DNA of 64,000 nucleotides from Rhodanobacter thiooxydans LCS2 (GTDB lineage: Bacteria > Pseudomonadota > Gammaproteobacteria > Xanthomonadales > Rhodanobacteraceae). The stretch lies in assembly GCF_000264375.1 (NCBI RefSeq), contig NZ_AJXW01000002.1:1-64000 (forward strand), given 5' to 3'. The notes under the pieces are model-generated. The model worked only from the letters and a program-made list of their open reading frames with translations. It did no database searches and had not been told where the DNA came from. A program made the position numbers and the translations under genes. Shown here in pieces: positions 53,544-62,975 of the stretch (within the stretch, counting starts at the first letter, position 1; each line of letters opens with the position of its first letter).

Positions 53544-54860
53544 ATGATCGACGTACGCAGCAACCCTGCCCGCAGGAACACCGCCCGGTCCAGGCTGCTG
53601 GCGGCGGTGTTGCTGTGCATGGCGCTGCCGTCGCTGGCCGCCGCGGCCACGCCACTGCCGCAGGTGCAACCCGAAGCGCAGGGCGTTTCCTCCGTGCGTC
53701 TGCAGCGGCTGCACGACTTCATGGACAAGGCCACCGGCGACGACGGCTACCTCGGCGGCGTCACCCTGCTCGCGCGCAACGGCCGCCTCGTGGACTGGCA
53801 GGCTTACGGCCATCGCGACCTCGCGCGGCGCGAGCCGATGCGCAAGGACGCGATCTTCCGCATCTACTCGATGAGCAAGACGGTGACCTCGGTCGCGGTG
53901 ATGCTGCTGGTGGAGGAAGGCAAGCTCGGCCTGGACGACCCGCTGTCGCGCTACCTGCCCGGCTTCGACGCACCGCAGGTGCTCATCGGCGGCAGCGTCG
54001 ACGCACCGAAGCTGCGGCCGGCCGACAAGCCGGTCACCCTGCATGCGCTGCTCACCCACACCGCCGGTTACCCGGCCGGCCGCAAGGGCGACGAGCTGGC
54101 GGTGCGGCTGATGGAGCGCGCCGACCCACACGGTGCACGCGACCTGCGCGGCTTCGCCGAACGCATGCGCCGCGTGCCGCTGGCCGCCGACCCCGGCACG
54201 CGCTTCGGCTACGACGGTGCCTCGCTGGAACTGCTGGCGCGGGTGGTCGAGGTGGTCTCGGGGCAGCCGTTCGAGAGTTTCCTGCAGCAACGCATCTTCA
54301 ACCCGCTGCAGATGCGCGACACCGGCTTCCGTGTGCCGGAAGCGCAGCGTTCGCGCGTGGTCGACCTCGCCACCATGGGCAAGGACGGCCGACTGCGCCT
54401 CGCCGACACCGCCAGCGCCCGGCACCCGGGTGAGCCGCTGAATGCCTACGCCAGCGGCGCCGGCGGCCTGTACTCCACCGCCGGCGACTACGCGCGCTTT
54501 GCGCAGATGCTGCTCGACGGCGGTACGCTGGACGGCCACGTCGTGCTGGGCCGCAAGACGGTGGAGCTGATGCTGCGCAACCACCTCACCATGCTCGATC
54601 CGCCGGTGACCCAGTTCAGCGACGCCGAGGGTTTCGGCCTCGGCGGCTACGTGGTGCTCGATCCGGCGCGGCGCGGCCAGCTCGGTTCGGCGGGCCAGTT
54701 CGGCTGGAGCGGCGCCGCCTCGACCAGCTACAGCATCGACCCGCACGAACATCTGCTGATGATCCTCATGCTGCAGCACCTGCCGCGCGAGGATGGCAGC
54801 AAGGACCTGCCGCGGATCAGCCGCAACTTCCACGATCTCGTCTACCAGACGCTGCAATGA
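53544..54860 (+). CDS. Serine hydrolase of the beta-lactamase/esterase family
   Basis: 438-aa exported protein (signal peptide ending SLAAAA). The active-site SxxK is Ser109-Met-Ser-Lys112 in IYSMSKTVTS. The Tyr motif lies in RFGYDGASLELLARVV, and a C-terminal GLGGYVV...GWSGAASTSYSIDP segment supplies the third motif region (W-S-G). Family members are class C-like esterases, transesterases or peptidases rather than true beta-lactamases. In this cluster an esterase that removes an acyl group from a glycan is plausible. ATG 53544 is preferred for GCGAGGGCTTCCG upstream. Confidence 0.87.
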   Translation: MIDVRSNPARRNTARSRLLAAVLLCMALPSLAAAATPLPQVQPEAQGVSSVRLQRLHDFMDKATGDDGYLGGVTLLARNGRLVDWQAYGHRDLARREPMRKDAIFRIYSMSKTVTSVAVMLLVEEGKLGLDDPLSRYLPGFDAPQVLIGGSVDAPKLRPADKPVTLHALLTHTAGYPAGRKGDELAVRLMERADPHGARDLRGFAERMRRVPLAADPGTRFGYDGASLELLARVVEVVSGQPFESFLQQRIFNPLQMRDTGFRVPEAQRSRVVDLATMGKDGRLRLADTASARHPGEPLNAYASGAGGLYSTAGDYARFAQMLLDGGTLDGHVVLGRKTVELMLRNHLTMLDPPVTQFSDAEGFGLGGYVVLDPARRGQLGSAGQFGWSGAASTSYSIDPHEHLLMILMLQHLPREDGSKDLPRISRNFHDLVYQTLQ

Positions 54861-54891
54861 CTTCGCCACGCACGGCGTTACCGAGTACCCG

Positions 54892-57063
54892 ATGAGCACC
54901 GACCCCGATTCCCCCGATACGCCAGCCGCGTCGTGCGTGCGCCACGAGTTCAAGTTCTCGCACGTCACCACCGGCCGCTACCTGCCCACGCCCGGCAAGG
55001 CGCCGGGCTGGCCGTTCGCCGAGATCGGCCACTGGAAGATGGACGTGGACGGCAGCGCCGACGACTGGGTTCGCGAGCTGACCGACTGGCGCCGCGAGCA
55101 CCTCGTGCGCATCGGCTACGACGACGCCAACTACCGCCGCCCCGAGCTGCAGTGGGCGCAGCGCAACTTCGTGCACGCGCAGATGATGGTGGAGGACCGC
55201 TACTTCTACGATCCGGTGGCCGGCCGCTACACCGTCGACCGCTACCTGGACGACCTGGAGGCGCGCTACGGCGGCATCGACAGCGTGCTGATCTGGTTCG
55301 TCTATCCCAACATCGGCCTCGACGACCGCAACAAGACCGACCTGGCGCACGACCTGCCCGGCGGCCTCGCCGGCCTGAAGGGCGCGGTGGACGATTTCCA
55401 CCGCCGCGGCGTGCGCGTGTTCCTGCCCACCATGCCGTGGGACCACGGCACGCGCGAGCCGGAACAAAACGACTGGCAGGCGATCGCCGAGCTGGTCAGG
55501 GCAGTCGGCGCCGACGGCATCAACGGCGACACCTACAACGGCGTGCCGCGTGCGTTCTTCGACGCCTGCGACGCGCTCGGCTGCCCGGTGGTGCTGCAGC
55601 CGGAGTCCACCATCAGCTCCGAGGAGCAGCTGATCTGGAACGTGCAGAGCTGGGGCAAGAAGGCGCCGAACGAGGTGATCCCGCCGGTTGCCAAGTGGAA
55701 GTGGCTGGAGCCGCGCCACATGATCAACTACGAGAACCGCTGGGGCCGCGACCGCAACCACGACCTGCAGTACATCTTCTTCAACGGTATCGGCTACAAC
55801 GCGTGGGAGAACGTCTGGGGCATCTGGAACCAGTTCACCCCGCGCGATGCCGAGACGCTGCGCCGCATCGCCGCAATCGAGCGTCAGTTCGCGCCCGCGC
55901 TGGTCAGCCGCGACTGGCGGCCGTACGAGCGCACCTTGCAGGCCGGCGTGTTCGCCAGTCGCTTCCTCACCGACGCCTTCACGCTGTGGACCCTGGTCAA
56001 CCGTAACGAGTACGCGGTGGCCGGCGAGCAGATCGCGCTGCCGCACCGCGACGGCACACGCTGGTACGACGCCTGGCACGGCGTGCCGCTGCAGCCGCGG
56101 CTGGACGGCGACCGCGCGGTGTTCGACTTCGCGCTGGAAGGCCGCGGCTTCGGCGCACTGCTGGCGCTGGCGCCCGGCGCCTCGCTCGACGGCCTCGACG
56201 CGTTCCTGGCGCGCATGCGCGAACGCTCGTCCGTGCCGCTGCAGTCGCTGTCGAACCAGTGGCGTTCGCTGCCGCAGCAACTGGTGCCGATCGCACCCAC
56301 GCGGCCTGCTATCGAAGCACCACCCGGCATGCTGGCGATTCCTGCAGGCAGCTTCGACTTCATGGTCGGCGGTGTTGAGATCGAGGGCCAGACCTGGGAA
56401 GGCAACGACGTGCAATACCCGTGGGAGGACAGCGCGCGGCGCGGCCATCGCCACCGGATGGAGATGAGCGCGTTCTTCATCGACCGCACGCCGGTGACCA
56501 ACGCGCAGTTCCGCGACTTCCTCGACGCCAGCGGCTGGCGCCCGCGCGATCCGCACAACTTCCTGCACCACTGGCGCGACGACGCGCCACCGCAGGGCTG
56601 GGAACACAAGCCGGTGACCTGGGTCGCGATCGAGGACGCGCGCGCCTACGCCGCGTGGGCGGGCAAGCGCCTGCCGCACGAATGGGAATGGCAGTACGCC
56701 GCGCAGGGCGACGACGGCCGGCGCTACCCGTGGGGCAACGACTGGGACGAAACGATGGTGCCCGCAACGAACCGCGGCCGCACGCTGCGTGCGCCGGACG
56801 ATGTAGATGCGCACGCGGCCGCGGCCAGTCCGTTCGGCGTGCTCGACCTGGTCGGCAACGTCTGGCAGTGGACCGACGAGTACGCCGACGAACACACCCG
56901 CGCCGCGATCCTGCGCGGTGGCAGCAGCTATCAGCCGCAGACCTCGCACTGGTATTTCCCGCAAGCGCACCGGCTCGACCAGCACGGCAAGTACCTGCTG
57001 ATGGCGCCGTGCAAGGACCGCTCCGGCAGCGTCGGCTTCCGTTGCGTGGTCGACGCGGCATGA
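54892..57063 (+). CDS. TIM-barrel glycosidase-like domain fused to FGE/sulfatase-modifying domain
   Basis: 723-aa fusion. Residues 1 to about 400 look like a glycoside-active barrel: DSVLIWFVYPNIGLDD, RGVRVFLPTMPWDHGTREPEQND, ADGINGDTYNG and VVLQPESTISSE offer acidic residues at strand ends. Residues about 470-720 form an FGE-sulfatase domain: MLAIPAGSFDFMVGG, FFIDRTPVTNAQFRDF, RLPHEWEWQYAA, PWGNDWDE, GNVWQWTDEY and LRGGSSYQP. No signal peptide is evident. FGE-type domains may modify proteins or simply bind carbohydrates; no sulfatase gene is present. The stop overlaps the GH127 start (ATGA). Confidence 0.75.
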   Translation: MSTDPDSPDTPAASCVRHEFKFSHVTTGRYLPTPGKAPGWPFAEIGHWKMDVDGSADDWVRELTDWRREHLVRIGYDDANYRRPELQWAQRNFVHAQMMVEDRYFYDPVAGRYTVDRYLDDLEARYGGIDSVLIWFVYPNIGLDDRNKTDLAHDLPGGLAGLKGAVDDFHRRGVRVFLPTMPWDHGTREPEQNDWQAIAELVRAVGADGINGDTYNGVPRAFFDACDALGCPVVLQPESTISSEEQLIWNVQSWGKKAPNEVIPPVAKWKWLEPRHMINYENRWGRDRNHDLQYIFFNGIGYNAWENVWGIWNQFTPRDAETLRRIAAIERQFAPALVSRDWRPYERTLQAGVFASRFLTDAFTLWTLVNRNEYAVAGEQIALPHRDGTRWYDAWHGVPLQPRLDGDRAVFDFALEGRGFGALLALAPGASLDGLDAFLARMRERSSVPLQSLSNQWRSLPQQLVPIAPTRPAIEAPPGMLAIPAGSFDFMVGGVEIEGQTWEGNDVQYPWEDSARRGHRHRMEMSAFFIDRTPVTNAQFRDFLDASGWRPRDPHNFLHHWRDDAPPQGWEHKPVTWVAIEDARAYAAWAGKRLPHEWEWQYAAQGDDGRRYPWGNDWDETMVPATNRGRTLRAPDDVDAHAAAASPFGVLDLVGNVWQWTDEYADEHTRAAILRGGSSYQPQTSHWYFPQAHRLDQHGKYLLMAPCKDRSGSVGFRCVVDAA

Positions 57064-58907
57064 GCGGGCCAGCGGCGGGTCGCGTGCAACTGGGTGGCCT
57101 GCTCGGCGAGGCGCTTGCCGCCAACCTGCGCGGCCGGCTCTCGCACTTCATCGTCGATGAGCACAGTCCTGCGATCGCGCTGTTCGCGCCCGAACGACGC
57201 AACGAAAACCGCGAGGGCGACTGGTACGGCGAGCACGCCGGCAAGTGGCTGGTCGCCGCCGCGAAGGCGGCAGCGCGCAGCGGCGACGCGGCGTTGCGCG
57301 CACAGGTGCTGCGCGTCGCCGACTATCTGGTATCGGTGCAGGAACCCGACGGCTATCTCGGCACCTACGCGCCGGACCACCGCTTCATGCGCCCGCAGCC
57401 GCCGAAGCCGGCCAGCTGGGACGGCGCACCCAGCGTGCGCACCTGGGACATCTGGACCCACGCCTACCTGATCCTCGGCCTGCTGGAAGTGCATCGCCAC
57501 TTCCCTGCGCCACGCTATCTGGAGGCAGCGCGCCGGATCGGCGACCTGTGCTGGCACACGCTGACCGACGGCGGCATCGACATCACCGAGCTGGGCAACC
57601 ACCACGGGCTGTCGGCGACAGTGCTGATGGACCCGGCCGTCGAGCTGTACTTCGCCACCGCCGAGCCGCGTTACCTCGAGCTCGCGCAGCGCGTGCTGCA
57701 GCAGGCGGACGGCCACCGCGAACTGGCCCTGCTTGCGCGCGCGCTGGCCGGTACGGACGTCTCCGCCATCGCCACCGGCAAGGCCTACCAGCTGGCGTGG
57801 AACCTGGTCGGCGTGGCCAAGCTGCATCGCGCCTCCGGCAACGGCGACTACCGCCGTGCGGTGGAGCACGCCTGGCGCAGCATCCGCGAGTACCACCTCA
57901 CCTTGGGCGGCGGACCGTGGGGCGGCGTGGCACATCGCTCGCGCGAGGTGTTCAACGCGGCCGGCGTGTTCAGTCCGTACGGCTACGTCGAGACCTGCTC
58001 GTCGCTGGCGTGGATCCAGCTCAACCGCGAGCTGCTGGCGATCACCGGCGAGGCGCGCTACGCCGAGGAGATCGAGCGCACCGGGTACAACGACCTGCTC
58101 GGCGCGCAGGCACCGAACGGCGAGGACTGGTGCTACTACGTGTTCCCCAACGGTCGCCGCGTGCACACCACCTACTGGCGCTGCTGCAAGTCCAGCGGCG
58201 CGATGGCGCTGGAGGAACTGCCCGCGCTCGCCTATGCCCGCGACGACGACGGCGCCATAGCCGTCAATCTCTACGGCGCCGGTTCGGCGAGCTTCGCGCT
58301 GGATGGCGCCGGCGAACTGCGCATCGAACAGCACACCGCCTACCCGTACCCCGACGATGTCCGCCTGCGCATCGCCGTCGGCCGCCCGATGCGCTTCACG
58401 CTGAAGCTGCGCATCCCGTCGTGGGCCAAGGACGCCACGCTCGTGATCAATGGCGAGGACGCCGGAGTCGCGTTGTCGCCGGGACATTACGCCGTGCTCG
58501 AACGCGAATGGCACGACGGCGACGAGCTGGTGGCGCGCTTCCCGATGCAGCCGCGGCTGCACCGCGCGGTCAACCGCAACGTGCAGGAATCGCGCGCGCC
58601 GGACGGCAGCGAGGTGTGCCAGGAAGTGCTGCACTTCGAATACGCCGCGGTCACCTGCGGCCCGCTGGTCTATGCCACCGGGCTGATCGACGGCTTCAAG
58701 GTCGAGGAAACCCTGCGCCTGCCCGACGCGCCGCCGCAGCAATGGCTGACGCTGCAGGGCGCGCAGGCCGACGGCGTGCCGCGCATCACGCTGGACCCGG
58801 GCTACCGCGCGCCGCTGGAGTTCACCCCGTACTTCGGCACCGGCGGGCGCGTCGACGGCAGCTGGCGGCTGAGCTGGCTGCCGCTCGCCCCGGAGCCGCG
58901 CGGATGA
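57060..58907 (+). CDS. GH127-family glycosidase (beta-L-arabinofuranosidase-like)
   Basis: 615-aa enzyme of the former DUF1680 family. The (alpha/alpha) barrel is followed by beta-sandwich domains. The four residues of the GH127 zinc-thiolate site are present: Glu311 and Cys313 in YVETCSSLAW and the Cys375-Cys376 pair in YWRCCKSSGA; one of the pair is the nucleophile in characterised members. QEPDGYLGTYAPDHRF and WDIWTHAYLILGLLEVHR are typical. No signal peptide, so a cytoplasmic enzyme acting on imported sugar is likely. The exact sugar is not predictable; relatives outside GH127 proper (GH142/GH146) share the motif. Confidence 0.88.
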   Translation: MSGPAAGRVQLGGLLGEALAANLRGRLSHFIVDEHSPAIALFAPERRNENREGDWYGEHAGKWLVAAAKAAARSGDAALRAQVLRVADYLVSVQEPDGYLGTYAPDHRFMRPQPPKPASWDGAPSVRTWDIWTHAYLILGLLEVHRHFPAPRYLEAARRIGDLCWHTLTDGGIDITELGNHHGLSATVLMDPAVELYFATAEPRYLELAQRVLQQADGHRELALLARALAGTDVSAIATGKAYQLAWNLVGVAKLHRASGNGDYRRAVEHAWRSIREYHLTLGGGPWGGVAHRSREVFNAAGVFSPYGYVETCSSLAWIQLNRELLAITGEARYAEEIERTGYNDLLGAQAPNGEDWCYYVFPNGRRVHTTYWRCCKSSGAMALEELPALAYARDDDGAIAVNLYGAGSASFALDGAGELRIEQHTAYPYPDDVRLRIAVGRPMRFTLKLRIPSWAKDATLVINGEDAGVALSPGHYAVLEREWHDGDELVARFPMQPRLHRAVNRNVQESRAPDGSEVCQEVLHFEYAAVTCGPLVYATGLIDGFKVEETLRLPDAPPQQWLTLQGAQADGVPRITLDPGYRAPLEFTPYFGTGGRVDGSWRLSWLPLAPEPRG

Positions 58908-59045
58908 CGCGGCCATGGTGCCGGACAGCGAACGTCACACAAGAATTTGTGGCGCCAGAACATAGCCGCCTCGCCTGTTTCTTGACGAAAGCATGGTGCA
59001 GAGTGACCCGCAGCACCCACCCCGATCCCCACGGACGCGCCGCGC

Positions 59046-60248
59046 ATGGAAACCCCACCGCCTGAGTCGAAAGCCGCCCGCCACGGCCCGCTGGCCGGCG
59101 TGCGCGTGCTGGACCTGAGCGCCTATATCGCCGGTCCGTACGCCTGCTCGCTGCTGGCCGACCAGGGCGCGGACGTGATCAAGGTCGAGCCGCCCGATGG
59201 CGACAACCTGCGCCAGTATCCCTCCACCCTGCCCAGCGAAAGCCGCGCCTTCCTCGGCGTCAACCGCAGCAAGCGCGGCATCGTGCTCGACCTCAAGCGC
59301 GCGGACGACCACGCCGCCCTGCTCAAGCTGGTGCGCGACGCCGACGTGCTGGTACACAACTTCCGCCCCGGCGTGCCGGAGCGGCTCGGCATTGGCCATG
59401 AGCAGCTGAACCCGATCAACCCGCGGCTGGTCTACTGCGCGATCACCGGCTACGGCGACAGCGGCCCGCTGAAGGACAAGGCCGGCTACGACCAGGTGCT
59501 GCAGACCATGACCGGCATGTGCACGCTGCAGGGCAAGCGCGGCGGGCCGCCGGAGATCATCTACGGCTCGGTGGTCGACTACTACGCCGCGGCGCTGCTG
59601 GCCGCCGGGGTGTCGTCGGCGCTGTACGAGCGCGAGCGCAGCGGGCTGGGCCAATTCGTCGGCGTGTCGCTGCTGCGCAGTGCGCTGACCATGCAGTCGG
59701 CGCGGATGATCTGGGCCGAAGGCGAGTCGCTCGACATCGGCCGCGACATGCGCTCCGGCGGCGTCACCGGCATCCACCCCACACGCGAGGGCTGGATCTA
59801 CATCTCGGCCAATACACCGCGCTTCTGGAAGGCGCTGTGCGCGAAGACCGGCCTCGACGCGCTGGCCGCCGAACCACGCTACGACAGCGTGCGCAAGCGC
59901 GCGCAGCACTTCGCCGAAATCCTGCCGCAGCTGCACGCGGCGCTGGCCGCACGCAGCGCGCTGGAGTGGGAGGAACGGTTCGGCGACGAAGTGCCCTGCG
60001 CCGCCGCACGCCGCATCGAGGACATGTTCAACCACCCGCAGGTGCAGGCGCAGGGCATCATCGACACCTTCGAGCATCCGGTGGTCGGCCGCTACCGCGG
60101 CGTGGCCCAGTCGATCCGCTTCGGCCGCACGCCGGGCCCGGCGCCATTTGCCGCCCCCGTGCTCGGCCAGGACACCGCGGCGGTGATCGCCGCGGTCGAA
60201 ACCGGCGCGCCGATCGCGCCCAGGCCGCGCGGCCGCGACAAGGGTTGA
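59046..60248 (+). CDS. Family III (CaiB/BaiF) CoA-transferase
   Basis: 400-aa CoA-transferase. GPLAGVRVLDLSAYIAGPYAC opens the family; DVIKVEPPDGDNLR, NRSKRGIVLDLK and VHNFRPGVPERLG follow. The catalytic Asp lies in KAGYDQVLQTMTG. Members transfer CoA between carboxylic acids (formate/oxalate, succinate/hydroxymethylglutarate, mesaconate and others). Together with the CitE-like lyase it suggests activation and cleavage of a 3-hydroxy dicarboxylic acid. A GAACATAGCC motif upstream links it to the other two promoters of the cluster. Confidence 0.92.
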   Translation: METPPPESKAARHGPLAGVRVLDLSAYIAGPYACSLLADQGADVIKVEPPDGDNLRQYPSTLPSESRAFLGVNRSKRGIVLDLKRADDHAALLKLVRDADVLVHNFRPGVPERLGIGHEQLNPINPRLVYCAITGYGDSGPLKDKAGYDQVLQTMTGMCTLQGKRGGPPEIIYGSVVDYYAAALLAAGVSSALYERERSGLGQFVGVSLLRSALTMQSARMIWAEGESLDIGRDMRSGGVTGIHPTREGWIYISANTPRFWKALCAKTGLDALAAEPRYDSVRKRAQHFAEILPQLHAALAARSALEWEERFGDEVPCAAARRIEDMFNHPQVQAQGIIDTFEHPVVGRYRGVAQSIRFGRTPGPAPFAAPVLGQDTAAVIAAVETGAPIAPRPRGRDKG

Positions 60249-60266
60249 TCGCGCAGCGCGCAGCGC

Positions 60267-60620
60267 TCACTCGTGCAGCTGCGCCTGCGGCACGTCCGCC
60301 GAGCCTTCCTCGCGGTCGCGGTACAGCGCGGCCCGCACCAGCAGCATCAGGGTGATCGGGGTGGTCAGGGTGAGGAACACGCCGATCAGGATCTCGTAGA
60401 AGATCGGCCGGCCGTGCAGCACCGAAAAGCAGGTGATCGAGCCGGCCAGCATGAAGAACGTGCCCAGCGTGGTGCCCAGGGTCGGCGCGTGCACGCGCTG
60501 GTAGAAGTTCTTCAGGCGCAGCAGGCCGAGCGAACCGACGAAGGCGAACAGCGCGCCCAGCATGACGAACACGGCGACCAGGATCGCCGCCCACGGCGGC
60601 AGCGCGTCGAGGTGGCTCAT
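60267..60620 (-). CDS. mrpG: Mrp-type Na+/H+ antiporter subunit G
   Basis: 117-aa subunit with three helices (ILVAVFVMLGALFAFVGSLGLLRL, TLGTFFMLAGSITCF, LIGVFLTLTTPITLMLLVRAAL). FYQRVHAPTLGTTLG is the MnhG/MrpG signature. The ATG at 60620 overlaps the subunit F stop. Last gene of the operon. Confidence 0.92.
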   Translation of the reverse strand: MSHLDALPPWAAILVAVFVMLGALFAFVGSLGLLRLKNFYQRVHAPTLGTTLGTFFMLAGSITCFSVLHGRPIFYEILIGVFLTLTTPITLMLLVRAALYRDREEGSADVPQAQLHE

Positions 60621-60898
60621 TCGATCACCTGCCCGCGCATCAGGAACTTCGACAGCGCCACCGTGCCGGCGAAGCCGAGCAGCGCGATGATCAGCCCGGC
60701 CTCGACGTAGAGCAGGCTGCCGCTGCGGATGCCGATGGTGAGCAGCAGCAGCATCGCATTGACGTACAGCGCGTCCAGCGCCAGCACGCGGTCCTGCGCG
60801 CGCGGGCCACGCACCATGCGGATGATCGAGAAGCTCATCGCCAGCAACAGCAGGATCTGCGCGAGGATGACGGCGGCAGCGAGCAGGCTGTGGCTCAT
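60617..60898 (-). CDS. mrpF: Mrp-type Na+/H+ antiporter subunit F
   Basis: 93-aa subunit with three helices. RGPRAQDRVLALDALYVNAM is the MrpF signature (GPxxxDRVxALD), and GTVALSKFLMRG closes it. Overlaps subunits E and G by four bases each. Confidence 0.92.
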   Translation of the reverse strand: MSHSLLAAAVILAQILLLLAMSFSIIRMVRGPRAQDRVLALDALYVNAMLLLLTIGIRSGSLLYVEAGLIIALLGFAGTVALSKFLMRGQVIE

Positions 60899-61383
60899 TG
60901 GAAGATCTCCAGCAGGGGGCGTTCATAGCGCTGCTTGATGGTGTCGGTCCAGCCCGCCTCGTCCACCAGATCCAGCACGTGGATCAGCAGGATGTTCGCG
61001 CTCGGGTCGTAGCTGACCCAGATGGTGCCCGGGGTGGAGGTGATGATGCACGCCAGCACGGCGAGGCCGTAGCGGTCGGTGAGCTGCAGCGGGATCGCCA
61101 CGAAGCCCGAGCGCACGCGACGGTCGCGGCACAGGATCAACCGGCCCACCGCCAGGTTCGAGCGGAAGATGTCCAGCACCACGCGCAGGAACAGCCTGCC
61201 TAGCAGCGGGTAGTTGCGCAGGTGTGCCTTGGGCGGGCGCAGCAGGCCGAACATCTTCGCCAGCGCGATGCCCAGCAGCGCGCCGAGCAGGATCGTGCCG
61301 GGCGCGACGCTCTGGCTCAGCAGCAGCCAGATCAGCAGCAGCAGCGCGGACAGGATCGGGTACGGCAGCCAGCGGCGGATCAT
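60895..61383 (-). CDS. mrpE: Mrp-type Na+/H+ antiporter subunit E
   Basis: 162-aa subunit: two N-terminal helices (ILSALLLLIWLLLSQ, TILLGALLGIALAKMFG), then a cytoplasmic domain with IITSTPGTIWVSYDPSANILLIHVLD, the MrpE signature. Overlaps subunit D by four bases. Confidence 0.92.
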   Translation of the reverse strand: MIRRWLPYPILSALLLLIWLLLSQSVAPGTILLGALLGIALAKMFGLLRPPKAHLRNYPLLGRLFLRVVLDIFRSNLAVGRLILCRDRRVRSGFVAIPLQLTDRYGLAVLACIITSTPGTIWVSYDPSANILLIHVLDLVDEAGWTDTIKQRYERPLLEIFQ

Positions 61384-62975
61384 GGCGACACCTGCGCCGG
61401 CGGCAGCACCGCTTGGATGTAGCCGGCCGGCGCGTGCAGCTGGCCGGCGGTGTCACGCAGGTAATGCAGCGGCGTCTCGACCAGCACGGTCAGCAGCAGG
61501 CACAGGCCGAGCAGCACTGCGATGGAGGCGCTCTCCACCAGCCGCACCTTCGGGAAGATCCGCTCCGGCTCGACCCAGAAGATCTGGATGCCGGCGCGGC
61601 ACAGCGCGATCACCGTGCCGAAGCCGGCCACGATGATCAGCGCGAACAGCAGCCCCGCGCCGGGCCGCGCGCCAGCGTCCAGCATCGGCGCCAGCATGGC
61701 CAGCTTGGCGAGAAACCCGGACAGCGGCGGCAGCCCGGCCAGCAGCAGCGCGCAGGCGAGGAAGCTGGCGCCGAGCATGGCGATCGGCGCGGAGATCACC
61801 ACCCGGCTCTCGTCCTCCTGCGCGTACAGGCTTTCGTTGGGGGCCGGTTCGCCCAGCTGCACATACGGCTCCAGGCTCAGCGTGTCGTCGGTGTCGTCGT
61901 CGCCATCGGAGGCAAGCAGGCCGGCGACCAGGAAGAACGCGGCGATCGCCAGCGTGGAGATGACCAGGTAGGCCAGCGCGCCGGCAGTCACCGCGCGCTG
62001 CTGCAGGCCGATCGCGCCGAGCAGGGTGCCGGAGGAGACCAGCACGTTGTAGCCGGCCAGCTTGGCCAGATCGCGCGCGCCGAGCATGCCGACGGTGGCC
62101 GCGGCCGCCGTGGCCACGCCGCCCCACAGCATCCAGCCGCTGCCGAAGTGGGCCGACGCCGGACCGGCGCCATCGCCGAACAGCAGCAGGCCGAGCCGCA
62201 GCAGCACGTAGATGCCGACCTTGGTCATCAGCGCGAACATCGCCGCCACCGCCGGCGAGGCCGCTGCATAGGTGCGTGGCAACCAGAAGCCCAGCGGCCA
62301 CATCGCGGTCTTGATCAGGAACGCCACGCCGAGCAGCGCCGCGCCCGAGTGCAGCAGCGCGCGGGTGCGCTCCGGCACGTGCGGGATCAACTCGGCCAGC
62401 GCGGCCATGTTCAGCGTGCCGGTGACGCCGAAGATCAGGCTGACGCCGAGCAGGAACAGCATCGAGGCGGTCAGGTTCACCGCGATGTAGTGCAGCCCCG
62501 CGCTGACCCGCCGCGCGCCCGAGCCGTGCAGGGCCAGGCCGTAGGACGCCGCCAGCAGCACCTCGAAGAACACGAACAGGTTGAACAGGTCGCCGGTGAG
62601 GAAGGCGCCGTTCAGGCCCATCAGCAGGAACTGCAGCAACGGCTGGAAGTGGCCGCCGCGATGCTGCCAGCGGCCCAGCGCGTACGGCAGCACCGCCAGC
62701 GCCAGCACGCCGGTCAGCAGCACCATCAGCGCCGACAGCCGGTCGGCCACCAGCACGATGCCGAAGCGCGCCGGCCAGTCACCGATGCGGTACACCGCCG
62801 CCAACGCGCCTTCACCTGCCACCGCATGCATCAGCGCGGCGGCCAGCAGCACCAGTGCGCTGCACGAGGCGACACTGAGCACCAGCACCGTGCGCCGGTG
62901 CTTCTCGCCCACCAGCAGCTGCAACGCGGCGACCAGCAGCGGCGTGACGATCGGCGCGATCACCAGATGGTTCAT
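61380..62975 (-). CDS. mrpD: Mrp-type Na+/H+ antiporter subunit D
   Basis: 531-aa complex I NuoL/M/N-like subunit with about 14 helices. Proton-channel motifs are present: Glu in NLFVFFEVLLAASYGL, Lys in LIKTAMWPLGFWLPRTYAAA, and Lys in MTKVGIYVLLRLG. An acidic cytoplasmic loop (SDGDDDTDDTLSLEP) is unusual and may be specific to this lineage. ATG 62975 is fixed by the ATGA overlap with subunit C. Confidence 0.93.
   Translation of the reverse strand: MNHLVIAPIVTPLLVAALQLLVGEKHRRTVLVLSVASCSALVLLAAALMHAVAGEGALAAVYRIGDWPARFGIVLVADRLSALMVLLTGVLALAVLPYALGRWQHRGGHFQPLLQFLLMGLNGAFLTGDLFNLFVFFEVLLAASYGLALHGSGARRVSAGLHYIAVNLTASMLFLLGVSLIFGVTGTLNMAALAELIPHVPERTRALLHSGAALLGVAFLIKTAMWPLGFWLPRTYAAASPAVAAMFALMTKVGIYVLLRLGLLLFGDGAGPASAHFGSGWMLWGGVATAAAATVGMLGARDLAKLAGYNVLVSSGTLLGAIGLQQRAVTAGALAYLVISTLAIAAFFLVAGLLASDGDDDTDDTLSLEPYVQLGEPAPNESLYAQEDESRVVISAPIAMLGASFLACALLLAGLPPLSGFLAKLAMLAPMLDAGARPGAGLLFALIIVAGFGTVIALCRAGIQIFWVEPERIFPKVRLVESASIAVLLGLCLLLTVLVETPLHYLRDTAGQLHAPAGYIQAVLPPAQVSP

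Noticed and set aside
52272-54971. 899-aa minus-strand ORF
   Set aside because: Antisense shadow of the TonB receptor and serine hydrolase genes.
54817-56985. 722-aa minus-strand ORF
   Set aside because: Antisense shadow of the TIM-FGE fusion gene.
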